A stretch of 64,000 nt of DNA from Spongospora subterranea f. sp. subterranea (taxonomy: Eukaryota; Endomyxa: Phytomyxea; Phytomyxea; Plasmodiophorida). The notes beneath the pieces were generated by a model, which saw only the letters and a list, made by a program, of their open reading frames with translations, was not told the origin of the DNA and made no database searches. The position numbers and the translations under genes were made by a program. The first letter of the stretch is position 1. Every line of letters begins with the position of its first letter. Location: assembly GCA_049724395.1 (NCBI GenBank), contig JAUGWO010000121.1, positions 62,001 through 126,000 of the forward strand, in the 5' to 3' direction. Of the stretch, positions 12,106 to 24,316 are shown one piece after another.

Positions 12106-13209
12106 TACAAGTCTTAATGCACAATGCGCCCGGATTAGAGATCCGTTTCAAGGTCGGAAAGTGCGTGCTGGGGGAGGGGGGAGGGAAGGGGGGACACAAT
12201 GAGGTAACATAATTCTCAAGTGATGAATGATGATGCATTCCCATCCTGGCACTTAATCCGGCACTTGCCAGGGTTAAGTTCCCGGTAGATGTCCGAGGGG
12301 TCTTGGTTATGGTTATGGCGCTGACCCCCCCGCAGCGAAACATACGTAGTTGCTGGACTGTTGCTGGCATGGCGGTTTCAATAAAGTGTTTAGAACGTTT
12401 AAGGGATGCGGGCCAGTATTTTTTTCGATATTTCACAAACTTTTGAATCATACTTTATTCGTGACATTTTTACATTGGAAGAAGGTCGATTGTCTCCGCT
12501 AATGGTAAATAATTACATTGGACTAGAAGCTGTGTTTGATCCATTACCCGTTTTGTTGAACAAATAGCCAAACAGACTTTCTCGGTTATACATTAACCAA
12601 GTCAAGAATACCTAATACCATCAATCTTAAAATTATAGCTGCCGACAAAAATACTGGCTTTGTTTCTTTACCATCTGCGACTACCACACACCTCCTGGTA
12701 ATTTGCGTTTGCCGCCACGATTGTTGCCGCATCTGTTTTCCTGAGGACGAAACCTGTTTAGTCAGCCATCGAGGTCTGTTTGAGGAAGCTTCTGAATGGA
12801 TCAGCAGGCCATCTCAAATGTATCTCCTTCGACTAGTGTTTTCAAGCAAATAGAATCTCATATAGAATAGCTTGTGCTGCCTTTCCAAACGGCGGAAACC
12901 TAAATAAATCAAGCCGCCTAGCCAGAATGGTCTCTCTTGTACTCAGACTTTTTTCTGAATTATTCTATCTGGTGACAAGCGTATGTTGAAAGACGGTATA
13001 ACTTAGACATTGCATGTGTAGTGAGCATTATCGTACACCATAATGAAATGGCAATGCGATGCAGATACACAAAGCTACTTCTATTATTTTATTTCTGCAA
13101 AGCTTCACCGAATATATTTGGCTCCTTCTTCAAATGAAAATCTGTGACTTGTATATGGTCGTTTAATCATTGATCCTTTTCTGTACGTACAATCGTTCAA
13201 CCGGTTCCT
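12106..13209. other. Intergenic or unresolved region
   Basis: Contains a G-rich tract near 12168-12196 and an AT-rich stretch. A minus-strand frame near 12665-12900 (ending in a Lys/Arg-rich segment) could be a 3' exon of the small gene at 13.2-13.45 kb, but the exon links could not be settled. Confidence 0.3.
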
Positions 13210-13449
13210 ACCATTGTTTCCTCTTGCCCTCATCATATGGTTCACGTTTGGGGTCTATTGCAATAGTATAATGGGCATGAGAAATGATTGTCAAATTTCC
13301 GGTTTCAATGTTTATTGCCTGCTGGCGATAACGAGCATACGCCACTCATATTCGTCAGACAGCAGCGGGACTGTTCCATCAAGCGTCTCGTTGCTCCCAT
13401 CTGGGCTGGCGAACTCCCGTAATACATCTACAATTCCCTTCGACATCAT
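13210..13449 (-). CDS. Small unidentified gene, probably spliced (5' exons)
   Basis: An ATG at 13449 opens MMSKGIVDVLREFASPDG and continues through LDGTVPLLSDEYEW. A second minus-strand frame directly downstream reads YRQQAINIETGNLTI and HYTIAIDPKREPYDEGKRK. Both look like real protein rather than chance frames, but the two are in different frames and no convincing intron was found between them, so there is either an undetected splice or a frameshift. A donor-like GTAGGA follows KRKQ, so a further exon downstream (lower coordinates) is likely. Function not recognised. Confidence 0.35.
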
Positions 13450-13952
13450 TTAATATTCCCATTTCTAACCTGCAGTGTTGATATTGGGGTTCGGGGCGTG
13501 CGTCATGTGGTAAATCTATTCGCATACACATCACTCTGACGAAATACGTTGAATTACGTGAATCTGCTGTTGCTGTTGATCACCTCCTCATGAAATCTTT
13601 AACTTGAATTTGTTAAGTTCGAGCAAAACTTTCAGATCTATCAAATTTGTTGTTGTTGAAGCCTTCTCCTCAATTTTATGGCTGAGGGTTTGTGTTAACG
13701 TGTTCTCCGGATAAACAATCGCAATTGTCGTCGCAATTGTAAATAATGGTGACCTTAGGTCGTGCTCTTTGGCGTGGAGGTTCAAGATGGTGGCAATGCT
13801 AAGAACGGCACTGAACCAACAACAGGTCTCGTATTCCGATTGGTGCAGTTGAAGAAAGTGTTTGACGTTGCGTTTAGGTCTTACGAATTGATTCCGCCTA
13901 TGGGTTTTTAACCACCACAGAAACGGCTGTTCGAGCTTCCCACGTTCATACC
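13450..13952. other. Intergenic or 5' part of the RING gene
   Basis: A 156-codon minus-strand frame (13588-14055) overlaps the RING gene and has no recognisable content; it is probably a shadow. The plus strand frame is open from about 13880 into the RING gene, so an upstream exon of that gene may lie here. Confidence 0.3.
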
Positions 13953-13970
13953 TTGATCCGAGGCTCTCCG

Positions 13971-14690
13971 ATGGCGTCTTCACGCCGGCCCCCGATGTTG
14001 GTCGAACAGGTTTACAGTGAGGTTCATATTCGCAGTAATCTGCTGAGGAGAACAAACACGACTGTCATATTTATGGTTCATGCCTCTAAACCATTTTCCG
14101 TCGTTGTCACTGCTGTCTCAGAAATCGATTTTGAGCTATTCTTGAAGAATTTTTCTGGAGCTGAGAATCTCTTCAACGGATGTCCTACCACCGAGCATGC
14201 AAGCGGGTCCAAGGATATCGAGGTTCGTGTAAACAAATGCGACGAAACCGTGGCCATTGCTGTCATTGAGTCGATTTCGCTCTCTCAAGTTCTGTTTCTT
14301 GTAAAGAGCTCTGTAAAAAGGCATATACTATTCGCCCACAACAAGGCATACGATATTGGGGATATATTTGGCCAGAATGAAGGTGATAGCGAGTGTGTGG
14401 TGTGTTTAACGAATCAGAAAGTGATCGTACTGATGCCGTGCCATCACTTGTGCATTTGTGCCGAATGTAATCGAATGATCGATCGATGTCCAGTATGTCG
14501 CGCCCCTATACAGAACTTCTTATCTCCAGAAGGACCAGCCGTCGCATCGAGGCAAATTAATTCGCCGGTTACTGCACAAATCCCATGTGGAGATCGCCCT
14601 GCTGGGGCCGAGATGACGGGGTCAGAACAGCATCAACGACGCCAGATCAACCTTCCTGATGTGCTCAGCCAAGTTGGTTTAATGCCTTGA
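13971..14690 (+). CDS. C3HC4 RING-finger protein (MGRN1/RNF157/LOG2-like type)
   Basis: Opens MASSRRPPMLVEQVYSEVHI and ends VLSQVGLMP. The first ~125 residues are a beta-rich region; then comes a RING of the zf-C3HC4_3 kind: CVVCLTNQKVIVLMPCHHLC, then CAEC, then CPVCRAPI. The spacing (C-x2-C, C-x-H-x2-C-x2-C, C-x2-C) is that of mahogunin (MGRN1), RNF157 and plant LOG2 E3 ligases, and of the RINGs in IAP-like proteins. The N-terminal region is too short for a full MGRN1 module, so a missing 5' exon is possible. Expected role: ubiquitin ligase; the target is unknown. A single open exon covers the whole call. Confidence 0.65.
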   Translation: MASSRRPPMLVEQVYSEVHIRSNLLRRTNTTVIFMVHASKPFSVVVTAVSEIDFELFLKNFSGAENLFNGCPTTEHASGSKDIEVRVNKCDETVAIAVIESISLSQVLFLVKSSVKRHILFAHNKAYDIGDIFGQNEGDSECVVCLTNQKVIVLMPCHHLCICAECNRMIDRCPVCRAPIQNFLSPEGPAVASRQINSPVTAQIPCGDRPAGAEMTGSEQHQRRQINLPDVLSQVGLMP

Positions 14691-14946
14691 ATGCTAAGAT
14701 GTTTCTCTTTGAACTATTTCCTATACTAAATTATATTCTAATGCTGCAAATGTTAGTCGTTTGTGCCTGAGAACGCTTCGGTAGCCAAGCATAAGTATTG
14801 TTATTTTGACTTCAAAGAAATTAAGGAACTCAAAATAACAAGTTGAAACCGGTGCGTCTAAGTGATGGAATTGTTTTGGAATTGTTGAAAGTACACCCTG
14901 ATACAGTTAGTACTATGGTTCGATCCGAAGGAAGGTCAGGTTGCGA

Positions 14947-16137
14947 ATGGTCTCAACCAATTATCCACCAGCCTCTGGGACATTATTAGGGGGTTGCTGG
15001 AGAGTAAACGATAACGCGCTTCTCGGATCTGGAGCATTCGCTAAAGTTATTAGCGCTTACAACGAAGCCGACCGCCAACGCGTCCCCGTCGCTATAAAAA
15101 TCGAACCGATCTCGTCAACGTCACTAAATCGCGAATTGCCGATATTTCAGGGTCTTCGACGATGCTGCAAATCAATGGCCAATGCATGCTGAGATGGGTT
15201 TTGCAAGTAGGTCTTCAAGGATTACGCCACATTCCCAAAATCATATCTAGTTTTGAGGATTGTGCCAATGGAATTCGAGGTGTCAATTCAATAAGTTGAA
15301 TGACCTGAGTTGATCGACTCTCACAGGGATTGTCATGGAGAAATTGGGCCCGAATTTCCGTTCAACACGATGCGCAACTACTCAAGAGGCTCTGGCGTTT
15401 TCGATTGAAGCATTTCAAGCACTGAAAGAGATTCATGAGCGTGGCTTGGTGCACAGGTTCGCTGCATTGTCAACGCTGATTTACCGGGTCTTAATTGCGC
15501 TTTATTTTAGGGATATCAAACCTAGCAATTTTTGTCGCGGCGATGCGGATCGGCATCCCCCGGGAACCGTTTTCTTGATAGACTTCGGTCTATCGGCGCC
15601 GATTTCATTCAACGCCATTGGGGACATCAGTGGCATGTTTGTTGGGACAAAAACTTATGCATCAGTGCGGGCGCATCAAGGATTGCCAATCAGGGGTATC
15701 GATGAGTTTTGGTCGGTCCTGTTCACGGTTGTTGATGTCCTCGGAGGTGAACCCTAACTTTAAACTCAACCATCGAATACTGATCATTTTGAGCAACGCT
15801 AGAGAAGCTTCCATGGCATGAGAAATCGTTAACAATGGCTGATGTGTTAGCAAGAAAACTAAAATGGACGAAAACAGATAAGGGTGAACCGATCATGCAA
15901 GATATAACGTTGAATCAGATTCATCGCCATCTTCGTTGCTGTGGAGATCAAGCCGATACTGAATACATTCACGATCTGATCATTGAACGAATTCAGAAAT
16001 CAGCACCTGCCAAACTCGCTATTATTGCCGAAATTGCAGATCCGGTTCCGGATGTTCGACCAAGAACTCCAACGGGAGAACCTCCATTTCGTTTAGCTCG
16101 ACGCCGACGGTACATTGATAAAATAAACCCACTTTAG
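14947..16137 (+). CDS. CK1-group protein kinase, TTBK-like
   Basis: ATG at 14947 (MVSTNYPPASG). Glycine loop LLGSGAFAKVISAYN, ATP-lysine in VPVAIKIEP, a CK1-type RELPIFQGLR helix, hinge GIVMEKLGPNF. The catalytic loop is split by an intron near 15457-15510; joined it gives LVHRDIKPSNFC, followed by the metal-binding IDFGLSAP and an activation segment MFVGTKTYASVRAHQGLP, then a spliced WSVLFTVVDVLGGEP. HRDIKPSNF and the GTxxYASxxAH stretch with two residues inserted mark the tau-tubulin-kinase-like branch of CK1 rather than yeast Yck/Hrr25. All catalytic residues are present. In animals TTBK2 triggers ciliogenesis at the mother centriole; a similar role here is only a guess. The C-terminal tail is basic. 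Confidence 0.82.
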
Positions 16138-16297
16138 CACATAGCTCTACCATTATCAATGTAATTCAAAACAATCCCCGTAAGAAGACGATCGCGGCTT
16201 AAGTACTGTACGTCTTTACCAAGACCGACAGAAAAGCAGAACGGTTTGAAAAGCCCGTATTCCGAAATGCTATTACACCAAATTGCAGGTAATTCGT

Positions 16298-18036
16298 TTA
16301 TGCCCGCCATCTTGGCGTTAATTTAATTTCTATATCTTTGATTAAACCATTGATATTGAAGCCAGCCGACTTAGCCATTTCCAACATTGATTCAAATTGA
16401 TCTGAGAACTGAGAATCCGTCCTTTTGAATTTTCCTGCGCAGAGAAGAAGGGCCTGGAACGTTTCCGCATTCGGAACGATGTTACTGCTTTCCATGAGGC
16501 GCAAAATGTGGAGACCATCTTCAAAATCATATTCGTTACTAAATGCAAATACCAATTGTAAATCCATCAAGTTTGCATTAACGAACCAGCGGTACAAACC
16601 TGTTATAGTACGAGAATAGAATCATGTTGAAGACCTGAGTGGTTGGTTTGATATTCCATCGGGCCTCCAAATCTCGTAAGAGATCCAAAGCAGCATCAAT
16701 TTGAGGGACAGGATTGCCACATAAAGACCGCATCAGTATTAATCCTGTGGTCTCTGTTGGAAGCGCTCCCTTCGACACCATTACATCCAAGAATCCTTTG
16801 ACGACGTCGGTTGAACAACAGTTCCCACATATCCACATAACTGCATGAATGGATTTATAATCGAAAGGATCGTCCACAGGGCTGTTTGTGGCAATAGGAC
16901 TCGATGATCGCCTCGACCAACGTGTTTCATTGAGAGCGGCAAATGCCGTTGACGGATCGTCATAAGCGGCGGCATGCTCGAAAATCGGGTATAAGTCTAG
17001 TGAAGATATCGTTATGCCCTAAACGCAATACTGAATGGTGAGGCAGCCACACGAGCAAAACACTCACTTCATTGCGAAACGTTTGGAACAGTGAAAAAAT
17101 AAGTGAGGTGTTCAAAGTCGAACAGCAGCTATCGATAATAGCTGCATAAGCGTTTCGCGGTATTAGCCTAAAATCTAGCTTGAGGAGTTCTGCAACTAAC
17201 TCCTGAACTCCTAAAGCATCGTCTTGTTCCAGGTTTTTGACCAAATCCATTTGAAGCTAACTTCAAAATTAACAAACGAGTAGACTGTAAACAAAAACTC
17301 AAACCTGGTAAGCATATGAATCATTCGACGGCTGAAGGTCCCATTCAAACGGTCTTGATGAAGATGGATTTGTCGACGGTGATGGCGTATCGGAAAATGA
17401 ACCGTATAGGATATCCTGTAGAGTTATAGGTTCATGATCAAAGTGAGGTGTGCTATCCTTCAACACTGTCAGCAAGCGAACTCCTCGATTTTCCTCATCT
17501 GGCGCGGAACCGCTGTCAACGTGTTCGGAATCTGAATCGTCAGACTGGTCATCGTCTGCGTCGTCATCTTCGTCGACAGCAAGTACGCTTTCGTGCAATT
17601 CATTATCCGCTTGCTGCAGTGCTCGAAGACAGCTAAACCCTTGATCTATGGACGCTCGTAGACCCATCTCCGGATACGAACGGAATTTGTTTCGAGCAAC
17701 TTCTTCGGCAGATTCGTCGGACAAGAAGAACTGCAGACCAACAGCGTTGACAATAGCTGGTGTGTCCAACAGGGGTTCGATGAACTTGGGCGGTATTGCG
17801 TCATCAAAGCGGCGACAGGCCCTCAGAATCGCTCTATATAAACGTGTTGGCACTGACATTTTCGAATCAAATTTATTGGAGGAACGCCTCAATTTAACAT
17901 TAGTCCGTGCCTGTGGTGGCGTGGCCTCAACCATTGATACCTGACACGGCCACACGGCCCAGCGTTGCTCGACCTCGTGTAACGTGAGTACGGACAACTC
18001 ACCTCCGTAAAGGGTTTTTTTCGCTTTCACCGCCAA
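16298..18036 (-). CDS. LYR-motif domain joined to PPR repeats, probable mitochondrial protein
   Basis: The upstream exon (18036-~17305) contains the LYR signature TRLYRAILRACRRFDD, then ARNKFRSYPEMG and a helix LRALQQADNEL, the layout of Complex1_LYR proteins. A Glu/Asp/Ser-rich linker follows. An intron (about 17258-17304) joins YAYQ in frame to LQMDLVKNLEQ. The downstream exons give pentatricopeptide-like helix pairs: YAAIIDSCCSTL, VKGFLDVMVSKGALPTE, LLRDLEARWNIKPTTQVFN and ILRLMESSNIVPNAETFQAL. PPR proteins bind organellar RNA; LYR proteins bind acyl carrier protein in mitochondrial assembly. Start: ATG at 18036, or at 17937 or 17859 in frame; the 17937 start gives a basic N terminus suited to mitochondrial import. 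If the splice is wrong these are two adjacent genes. Confidence 0.65.
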
Positions 18037-18643
18037 CGTTGAGGGTCGGTAGGATCTTCAGGTTTCAAGTTTTGTTTGATCCGAGCACGTTTTCAACGGG
18101 CGTAGTAACGATTATGTAAGCGCAGCATCTTACCGAAAACCAACGAAATGTCAAAATTGCAAAACGACAGATTGCTGGCATGTGACTCATTTCGCACTAC
18201 ATCTCCGCCGGGCGCTAACTCGTAAACACAAAACAAAGCCCGGGTAAACGAGGATTTTCCGGAGCATCAACATCTACATCGAATTGTGCTGTTAGAATCC
18301 TTAACGCTTAGTACTGGATGTAAACAATGCCCACTAATCATGTTTGCCTATCTATAAAATGAGAGCAGCAATTCAGCAACAACAGTGATCAGGGCCTCAA
18401 CAGACGTTCCTGACTTCACGGCACCAATTGTACACTACTGTGTACATGTCATTGACTTATAATTGTCCGCAATCTTCATGTCCATCCGGCAATCGCCCCG
18501 TTACACCAATCTGCAATCGTCTTTTTTCCTAACGACGCAGCAACCCTGTTATGTTTACTACTCCTGCAATCTATTTACTCATATTTTCCATCGATCACAT
18601 CGCCCCTGCCTACGACATAGTCGATAGAGGATGAAGCGCCCCA
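18037..18643. other. Intergenic region
   Basis: About 600 bp between divergent genes; no ORF, repeat or RNA gene seen. Likely promoters of the LYR-PPR gene (-) and the DEP gene (+). Confidence 0.4.
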
Positions 18644-21600
18644 GTGAAATTAGGTAGACAATCCCTCATACTTTCCATGCCTTTTTGCCTGATAGACCTG
18701 TCCAGACCGCTTGTGGACCAACATGGTTACTTTACCATGCTTCGAGATTTGTCAAAGATGCCAGTTCTTGACGGTTCTTTTGTTCAATTCGGATTGATGG
18801 ATAGTATTTTGGATGGATCTGCTCTAGCCCACCGAATCAGAGGTCCTGCAAGGGCATACAGGCAGGTTCGCGCCATTATTTTCCTTCGCTTTCGTCGCGG
18901 CTTATACAATATTGTGTTCAGCTTGTTGCCCGTTGTCTTCGCTTGATCAGCTCCAGCATTCTGCTTGTAAGAGATTGTGAAAACATTCCAGAGGAAATTT
19001 GCGGTTAGTGGTGTATATTTGACGTTTGGCAACATGAATCACGCTTAACTTCTTTCAGTGAAGTTTGCGGTCCCGAATCAATCTGGGTAGTCGCCTCAAA
19101 CTGCAGTTTATCATTGATATCTTACACCTGTACTTTTGCAGTTATTTGGATGCTGGACCCTATTCGCTGCTCTTTCTAGATGGATTTTTTTCGAGTCAGA
19201 ACGGTGTTGAACCATTAACCGTTTCGGTGTCTAAGGACATGTTTTCATCGGCCCTGCAAAGCACCCATGTCGCTCCACACTTGATGAAGCTTGTCTGGCA
19301 ACAAGCGCTCGCTGAGATTACGTCTAGCAACTCTAGCGACAGGAAAACTCGTCTGCTTAAATTTTTGGTAGTTTTCTCAATTTTCAAGTTATTGTTCAAG
19401 CTACTTTTATGAACCAGCCTTGTGTTTAGATCACGACGAAATCCCTGTGCAATTATATTTGCGAAAATCCTGACAAAGTATGCATTCCGGGTCATCGTGT
19501 CGCAACAGTTTCGCTGCTGGGTTCAGAGATGCTTCAGCTTGGTGTCGCAGCGGCGGATCCATCTTTTTTTTGTTTCGACCCAAATCTCGAAGACATAGAC
19601 CGCCATCTGAAAACAGAAATTGTGGATTTTGTTTCGTTGGGACGGATTGTTTGTTCTCCTCAATTCTTGATTTCTATGATTCATCATCTCGCCGCAAGGT
19701 GTCTAGAAATGTTAAGTGCGTTTGATTCTGCTCTGCGATCCTATCTAGCAACTGTAGATTCTTTAGACTTTGGGTGGATGTCGATTGATCAATTCTTTGA
19801 ATAGGTCCCACAAATCAGCGAGCTTCCCTGCTTGTCAAGTCGATTATTATGCAGCGTAGTTCATGAGCGTTTGTGCTATAATAGAGTTCTACAGCGCTTG
19901 CAACGAGAATCATTTGGTGATTATTTCATTCGTTGCCTCGTAAGCGACAGGGAAATCAGCGAAGATGACAAAAGTATTTAGGCGTAAATCTACAGCATCA
20001 TCATGGGTCCGTTAAGATTTTTTATGTTTGCTTACAGGGACGCTAGATGTATCTGCAACAATCGAAATATATGCGAATTTCGTGAAGGATAGCTTCGCTG
20101 ATAAAAGCGGTGGATTCTGCGGGAAGGGTCGTGTGGAATCGTTGACATGGGCTCAATTGATCTCCATTCTGAGGAGACATCCGGAGCTTATTTCGTATTG
20201 GTTCGCTCGATTTGTAGCAGAATCTTTATATCTTTTCGGTTATGTTAATGACTCACCAAAACGGCGCCTAAAGTACACAATGTGCTCATATTAACTATTT
20301 GGGGAATTAAATTTCGGAAACAGATTACGGGCAGGATCATACCAAAGCTGTGCGTATTTGTTGCAATTCCAGAGCATCTCCGATCTCGAAAAATTACGCC
20401 CTTTTCATGATTGGTATGTCAAGTCGCCTGTGTTGTCGCTTTTGGAACTTGAAGAAACAATTGTACAATAGGTCAGAAATTGATATTATTTCACCTGCCG
20501 AACGCGACATTTTCGATTCTTTGGGAGGCGTGGCATCCGTCAACGTATCAGAAATAATATCGAAACTGGAAAGCTCAGTTCACGTTACTGATTATCATGC
20601 TGGATCCTATCGCGTTGAAAATGTTTTCATCGGCGATGCGGCGGTGAGCGTTTTGGTTGAGCACGGTGTAGCACGCGATATTTATCACGGCCACGCTCTA
20701 ATGAGTTTGTTGATTTCTCGCCGGGCGATTCGCTGCGTCCCTTCTGGAAACGGTGGGGGTTTTGTGCCCGGCAGGACATTGTATCGGTTCGGGATCCATC
20801 AATGGTCAGGCGCATTGGTTACTACTAGAGAATTTTCCCGTATGGTAATGAACGATAATGCGCATGGAAATGTTTTTCTTCTGATCTCTGTTGTAGGTTG
20901 ACGCGGCTTATCTAGCGGGGCATGCAGCCAAGGTCACTGTTAGGAACGAAGAAAATCATGTGGCCGGAAATCAACGAATAATGCATATAGAGTTCCGGAA
21001 CTTGCTCAACTTTATGTCCCAAAATATCCCTATCTGCTGTGAAGGAAGCACGCATTCTTCGGTCTTGGAGTTTAGTGGAGCGGCATTTGCCTCGCTTCTT
21101 CTTCAACATGTAATTTGTTGTGACGTACCAAGCAGTGAGCTGTTGGGGCAGGTGCTTCTTTCAGCTGGTATTATGCAAGAAATTCCTGCAATTGTTAGTT
21201 TTAATGTTGCTCGACCAATGTCGTTTATTGTGTCATCATATATTTGATGTAGAATTCCTGCGAAAGAGCGTTCCGGTCTTCCAGTAGGTTTCGATATTTG
21301 CTGAGAGAGCACCTAAGTGAGGCAGGTGATGAATTGTCTCGTGTTGACGCAAGTCTTGTTTCTGGTGAAGAGGAGCCTTCTCTGGAAGGTCATGTTCAAG
21401 TCCAAGAGCATCGTGCTTTAACTGAACCAAATAATGATGTTACTGAGGAGGAGACAGAAAGTGCACCACTTAATAATCGCGACGAAAACGTACATTATGA
21501 CCAAGAAGATTGCGCTCCTCTCGCCATTGAGTCCGCTGATCGCCAAGAAATCGCATTAATTGGCGAAGAAAATCCAGTTCCTGCTGGAGAACTTGAACCT

Positions 21601-22079
21601 GATGTAATTGGCGAAGAAAATCCAGTTCCTGCTGGGGAACTTGAACCTGATGTGCCACTTAATGTTAAATTTATTCACCAGATTCGTAAGAATATCTTAT
21701 GAACAATTTCTGTGGACATCAAGCTGAGGAGTTTACAGACTTTTTATCATCCGCGGATTCAATATCTGCTCTGGTGGCGCGTATGGTTGCTGAAATTCCA
21801 ATGCACACTCTCCTACGAGTATTTAGTAATCATGTTAGCTACTTTCGTGCATCTGAAGCAATGCATTTTTTCTTAAGGTCTTATTGTACTGCAGCGTAAT
21901 CGGGTTGCTGAACTCGTTTGTTTTCTAGAATCGGGATTGTTCACTCATATGAAGAAGCTGTTCTTCTTGGCCAATTTCTTCAACTAACTGGCGCCATTCA
22001 GCCTCTCAATCCCCGAGGAGAATTTCCAAGTGCTGTCAAATTCATCTTTTCCAACCCTGGATCAGTGGAAGAACATTAA
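18644..22079 (+). CDS. Large multi-DEP-domain protein
   Basis: A spliced gene running to TAA at 22077-22079. Early exons (18644-18900, 19140-19370, 19529-19804, 20028-20260) are helical and not recognised. The later part holds at least three DEP-like winged helices: about 20,580-20,790 (SYRVENVFIGDAAVSVLVEH, then GHALMSLLISRRAIRCV and GRTLYRFG), about 21,050-21,200 (GAAFASLLLQHVICC, then LGQVLLSAGIMQEIP) and about 21,740-22,030 (SEAMHFFLRS, then EEAVLLGQFLQLTGAIQPL). Between the second and third lies an acidic linker with a perfect-phase duplication of 16 residues (IGEENPVPAGELEPDV). DEP domains bind membranes, GPCR tails and G-protein regulators; here no RGS, GAP or kinase domain was recognised. 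The first ATG is uncertain (18677 is one choice). Confidence 0.55.
21559..21654 (+). repeat. 48-bp tandem duplication inside the DEP gene
   Basis: Two head-to-tail copies (21559-21606 and 21607-21654) differ at two sites. The unit is 48 bp, so it keeps the frame and doubles a 16-residue acidic/proline segment. Confidence 0.95.
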
Positions 22080-22731
22080 TACAATGTCATTACGTAAGCG
22101 TTTACCTGCCTAGCTTCGTTGTGGAAGATTTTGTCGCAAATGATGCGGCATAGTCCTCTTTGTATTTGTATTGATTCTATTTCAAGTGAAGACTAATACA
22201 TATGCTGTATATAATACTTAAATTTGATAACCAATTTGTTTCAAAGTTTCCGTGGTGGATTGTTTCGAGGTGTCGTCTCAGTCGATGCTTACTTACCCAC
22301 TTTGCAACTTCTTGTCGAGGGCAGTGCAATATTGCTCGTCAAGGAATCCGTCTCAATAAAAGGGAAAAAGGGGAGCATTACATGCGGCAAATCACAACTG
22401 AAAGGTTACTGAATACGAAATTTCCTTATTCGGTGTTCATTTGAAACCATAAATCCTTTTCTCCGCCGAGGTTCGTATGGGATGATTGAAAACTAGATCT
22501 CTTTGCGAATTGCTAGCCCTTTTCTATCATGTCAGAGTTGCCTTGCATTACTTGTACGACCCTGGTAGTTACTCTACTCACTTTGGCCTCAGGGTGTTCG
22601 ATCTGAAATCCCGACAGAGACTCATACGATAAAACAGCCTGTTACGGGAAAAGGTCATCAAATGTGACATTTCCTCTTACAAGATAAAAGACAAAATGCA
22701 ATTGTAAGTACTTGAAACTGCTTAGTTTATT
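22080..22731. other. Intergenic, tail-to-tail region
   Basis: Between the DEP gene stop and the stop of the following minus-strand gene. A short plus-strand frame near 22224-22410 has a hydrophobic stretch (VVSVDAYLPTLQLLVEGSAI) that could be an exon of an unplaced gene; evidence is weak. Confidence 0.3.
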
Positions 22732-23783
22732 CTATTCAAGCTGGGGAGAGATGCAGCATTTCTGTAAAAAATGCGCGATTCGACTCAACATCTCGTCGCA
22801 CGTCGCAAATGAGTTTCCAAATCCAGGATTTCTTATGTAGTTAAGGCAGGCCTGAGAATCCGACCAGCTTTGTATAAGCTCCGGAAACTTATCTATTGCT
22901 TGATGTAAAAACGCTAATGCCTGGGAAGGCACGGCATCTCCAGCAAAGAGAAACGCTTCAATGTCTTGAATGATAAAATTGAGGAAGTATCGCGCAGACT
23001 TGTCTATGAAGAAGTTAATTGAAGTTAAAAAACTTCCAGATTTCATACCCGTCAGGCATTCAAACTGAGAAGGTTCCATATTGTCGAAGGACTCCCGCAG
23101 AACCTGTACGTTTGGCAATTAATATCAATGATTTGCAGTTCTGGCGACATACAGAAGAATTGCGCCTATTTCTGATCACAAAGTCGCCGAAAGGTTGCAT
23201 TTCGCTCTCGTCATCATTCATATCCTTGGTATCAACTCTATTGCTGTCCCTAAAAATAGGACAACTCATAGAAATACTTTTTGCTTGGGACTCCTCAAGA
23301 AATTGTACTCTGCGCGATGGAGACACATCTGAACATGCCAACTCATTGAAATTTTAATCAGCGATCCTTTAACTGCAGACCCCCTTGCCGTTTACCGCAA
23401 CGATTAGGAATCAAATGAGAAATCTGCTCAATCAATTTTTTGATCTCACTATAATTGGTTGAGCTGGCTTCAGTCTGTATCAAAATTTGTTTAAGCATGT
23501 TTCGATGCCGTTCGTGAAGCCTGTAACTTTGAACCTGCCAGCGGCCCAGTTCAGTCACCAAAGTTATTAACTCTATCATGAGTCAATCAGTCATCACAAT
23601 CGACGCACAGATTCTAACCGAACCATCGATCTGGCCCCGAAGGCGGTCAATGGCGTCCCAACAACGGTGATGTACGGTAAATGATCGCCTTTCATCAAGT
23701 TGTGAAGGAGACGCAGATGTATCTGACATTACTAATATAATATCTGGACATATCCCGTAACAATTCCAAATTCCTGTATCCAC
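22732..23783 (-). CDS. Unidentified spliced gene
   Basis: Three or four exons. The 5' exon includes MSDTSASPSQLDERRSFTVH and RCWDAIDRLRGQIDGS. A 46-bp intron (near 23577-23622) joins it in frame to ELITLVTELGRWQVQSYRLH and a helical stretch ending ISHLIPNRCG. The next exons have Asp/Ser-rich sequence (DTKDMNDDESEMQPFGDF), and the last exon (23118-22732) is helical with FFIDKSARYFLNFIIQDIEAF and ends CCISPQLE. The protein is mostly alpha-helical, about 300 residues, without signal peptide or clear membrane span. I do not recognise the family. Confidence 0.5.
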
Positions 23784-24316
23784 TAGATGCCTCAGTCTGA
23801 CGTGGGGCGATGCGCTCTCGAACCCTTTATGTTATCAAACGGGGTTACCTTGACTAACGTAGCGATACAGTCAACTCAGTCAACTTCACGGTCAACGCCA
23901 CGATATTTACGTTGCTGGTGTGCTACGTGGGAATGTACCCAGTTGTAAATGCATGCTGTGCACTGGAACTTTCGGGTAACCTGACGCCCAATCAATCAAT
24001 CCCGTGTCTGTTTGGACGGAAACACTAAATCCATGTGAGGACCGCGACACCGCGACCCAGATAGGATGGTCACAGATGAAATACGGTGTGAAGATCATGC
24101 CCTTTTGTGTTTTATGTTGCTGGTAGCGTCACAGGCAGGGCCGCTGATCTGGTACCTGGTGGCCGGTCACGACGGGTTCAAACACCCAAACAGGCAAGGA
24201 CAAGGGCACAGGCGACGACCATTGTATAGCTTGCGTGTCTACACAGGGCGAGGCGGGGGTCGTTGGATCAACCTGTCCTGGGATCCATCAAAACACCACC
24301 ATAACGAATCCCTATT
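23784..24316. other. Intergenic, divergent promoter region
   Basis: About 530 bp between a minus-strand gene and the RRM gene. GC content rises near 24,150-24,260, but no supported feature was found. Confidence 0.4.

Noticed and set aside
13588-14055. A 155-codon minus-strand frame upstream of the RING gene
   Set aside because: It overlaps the clear RING exon on the other strand and has no recognisable content.
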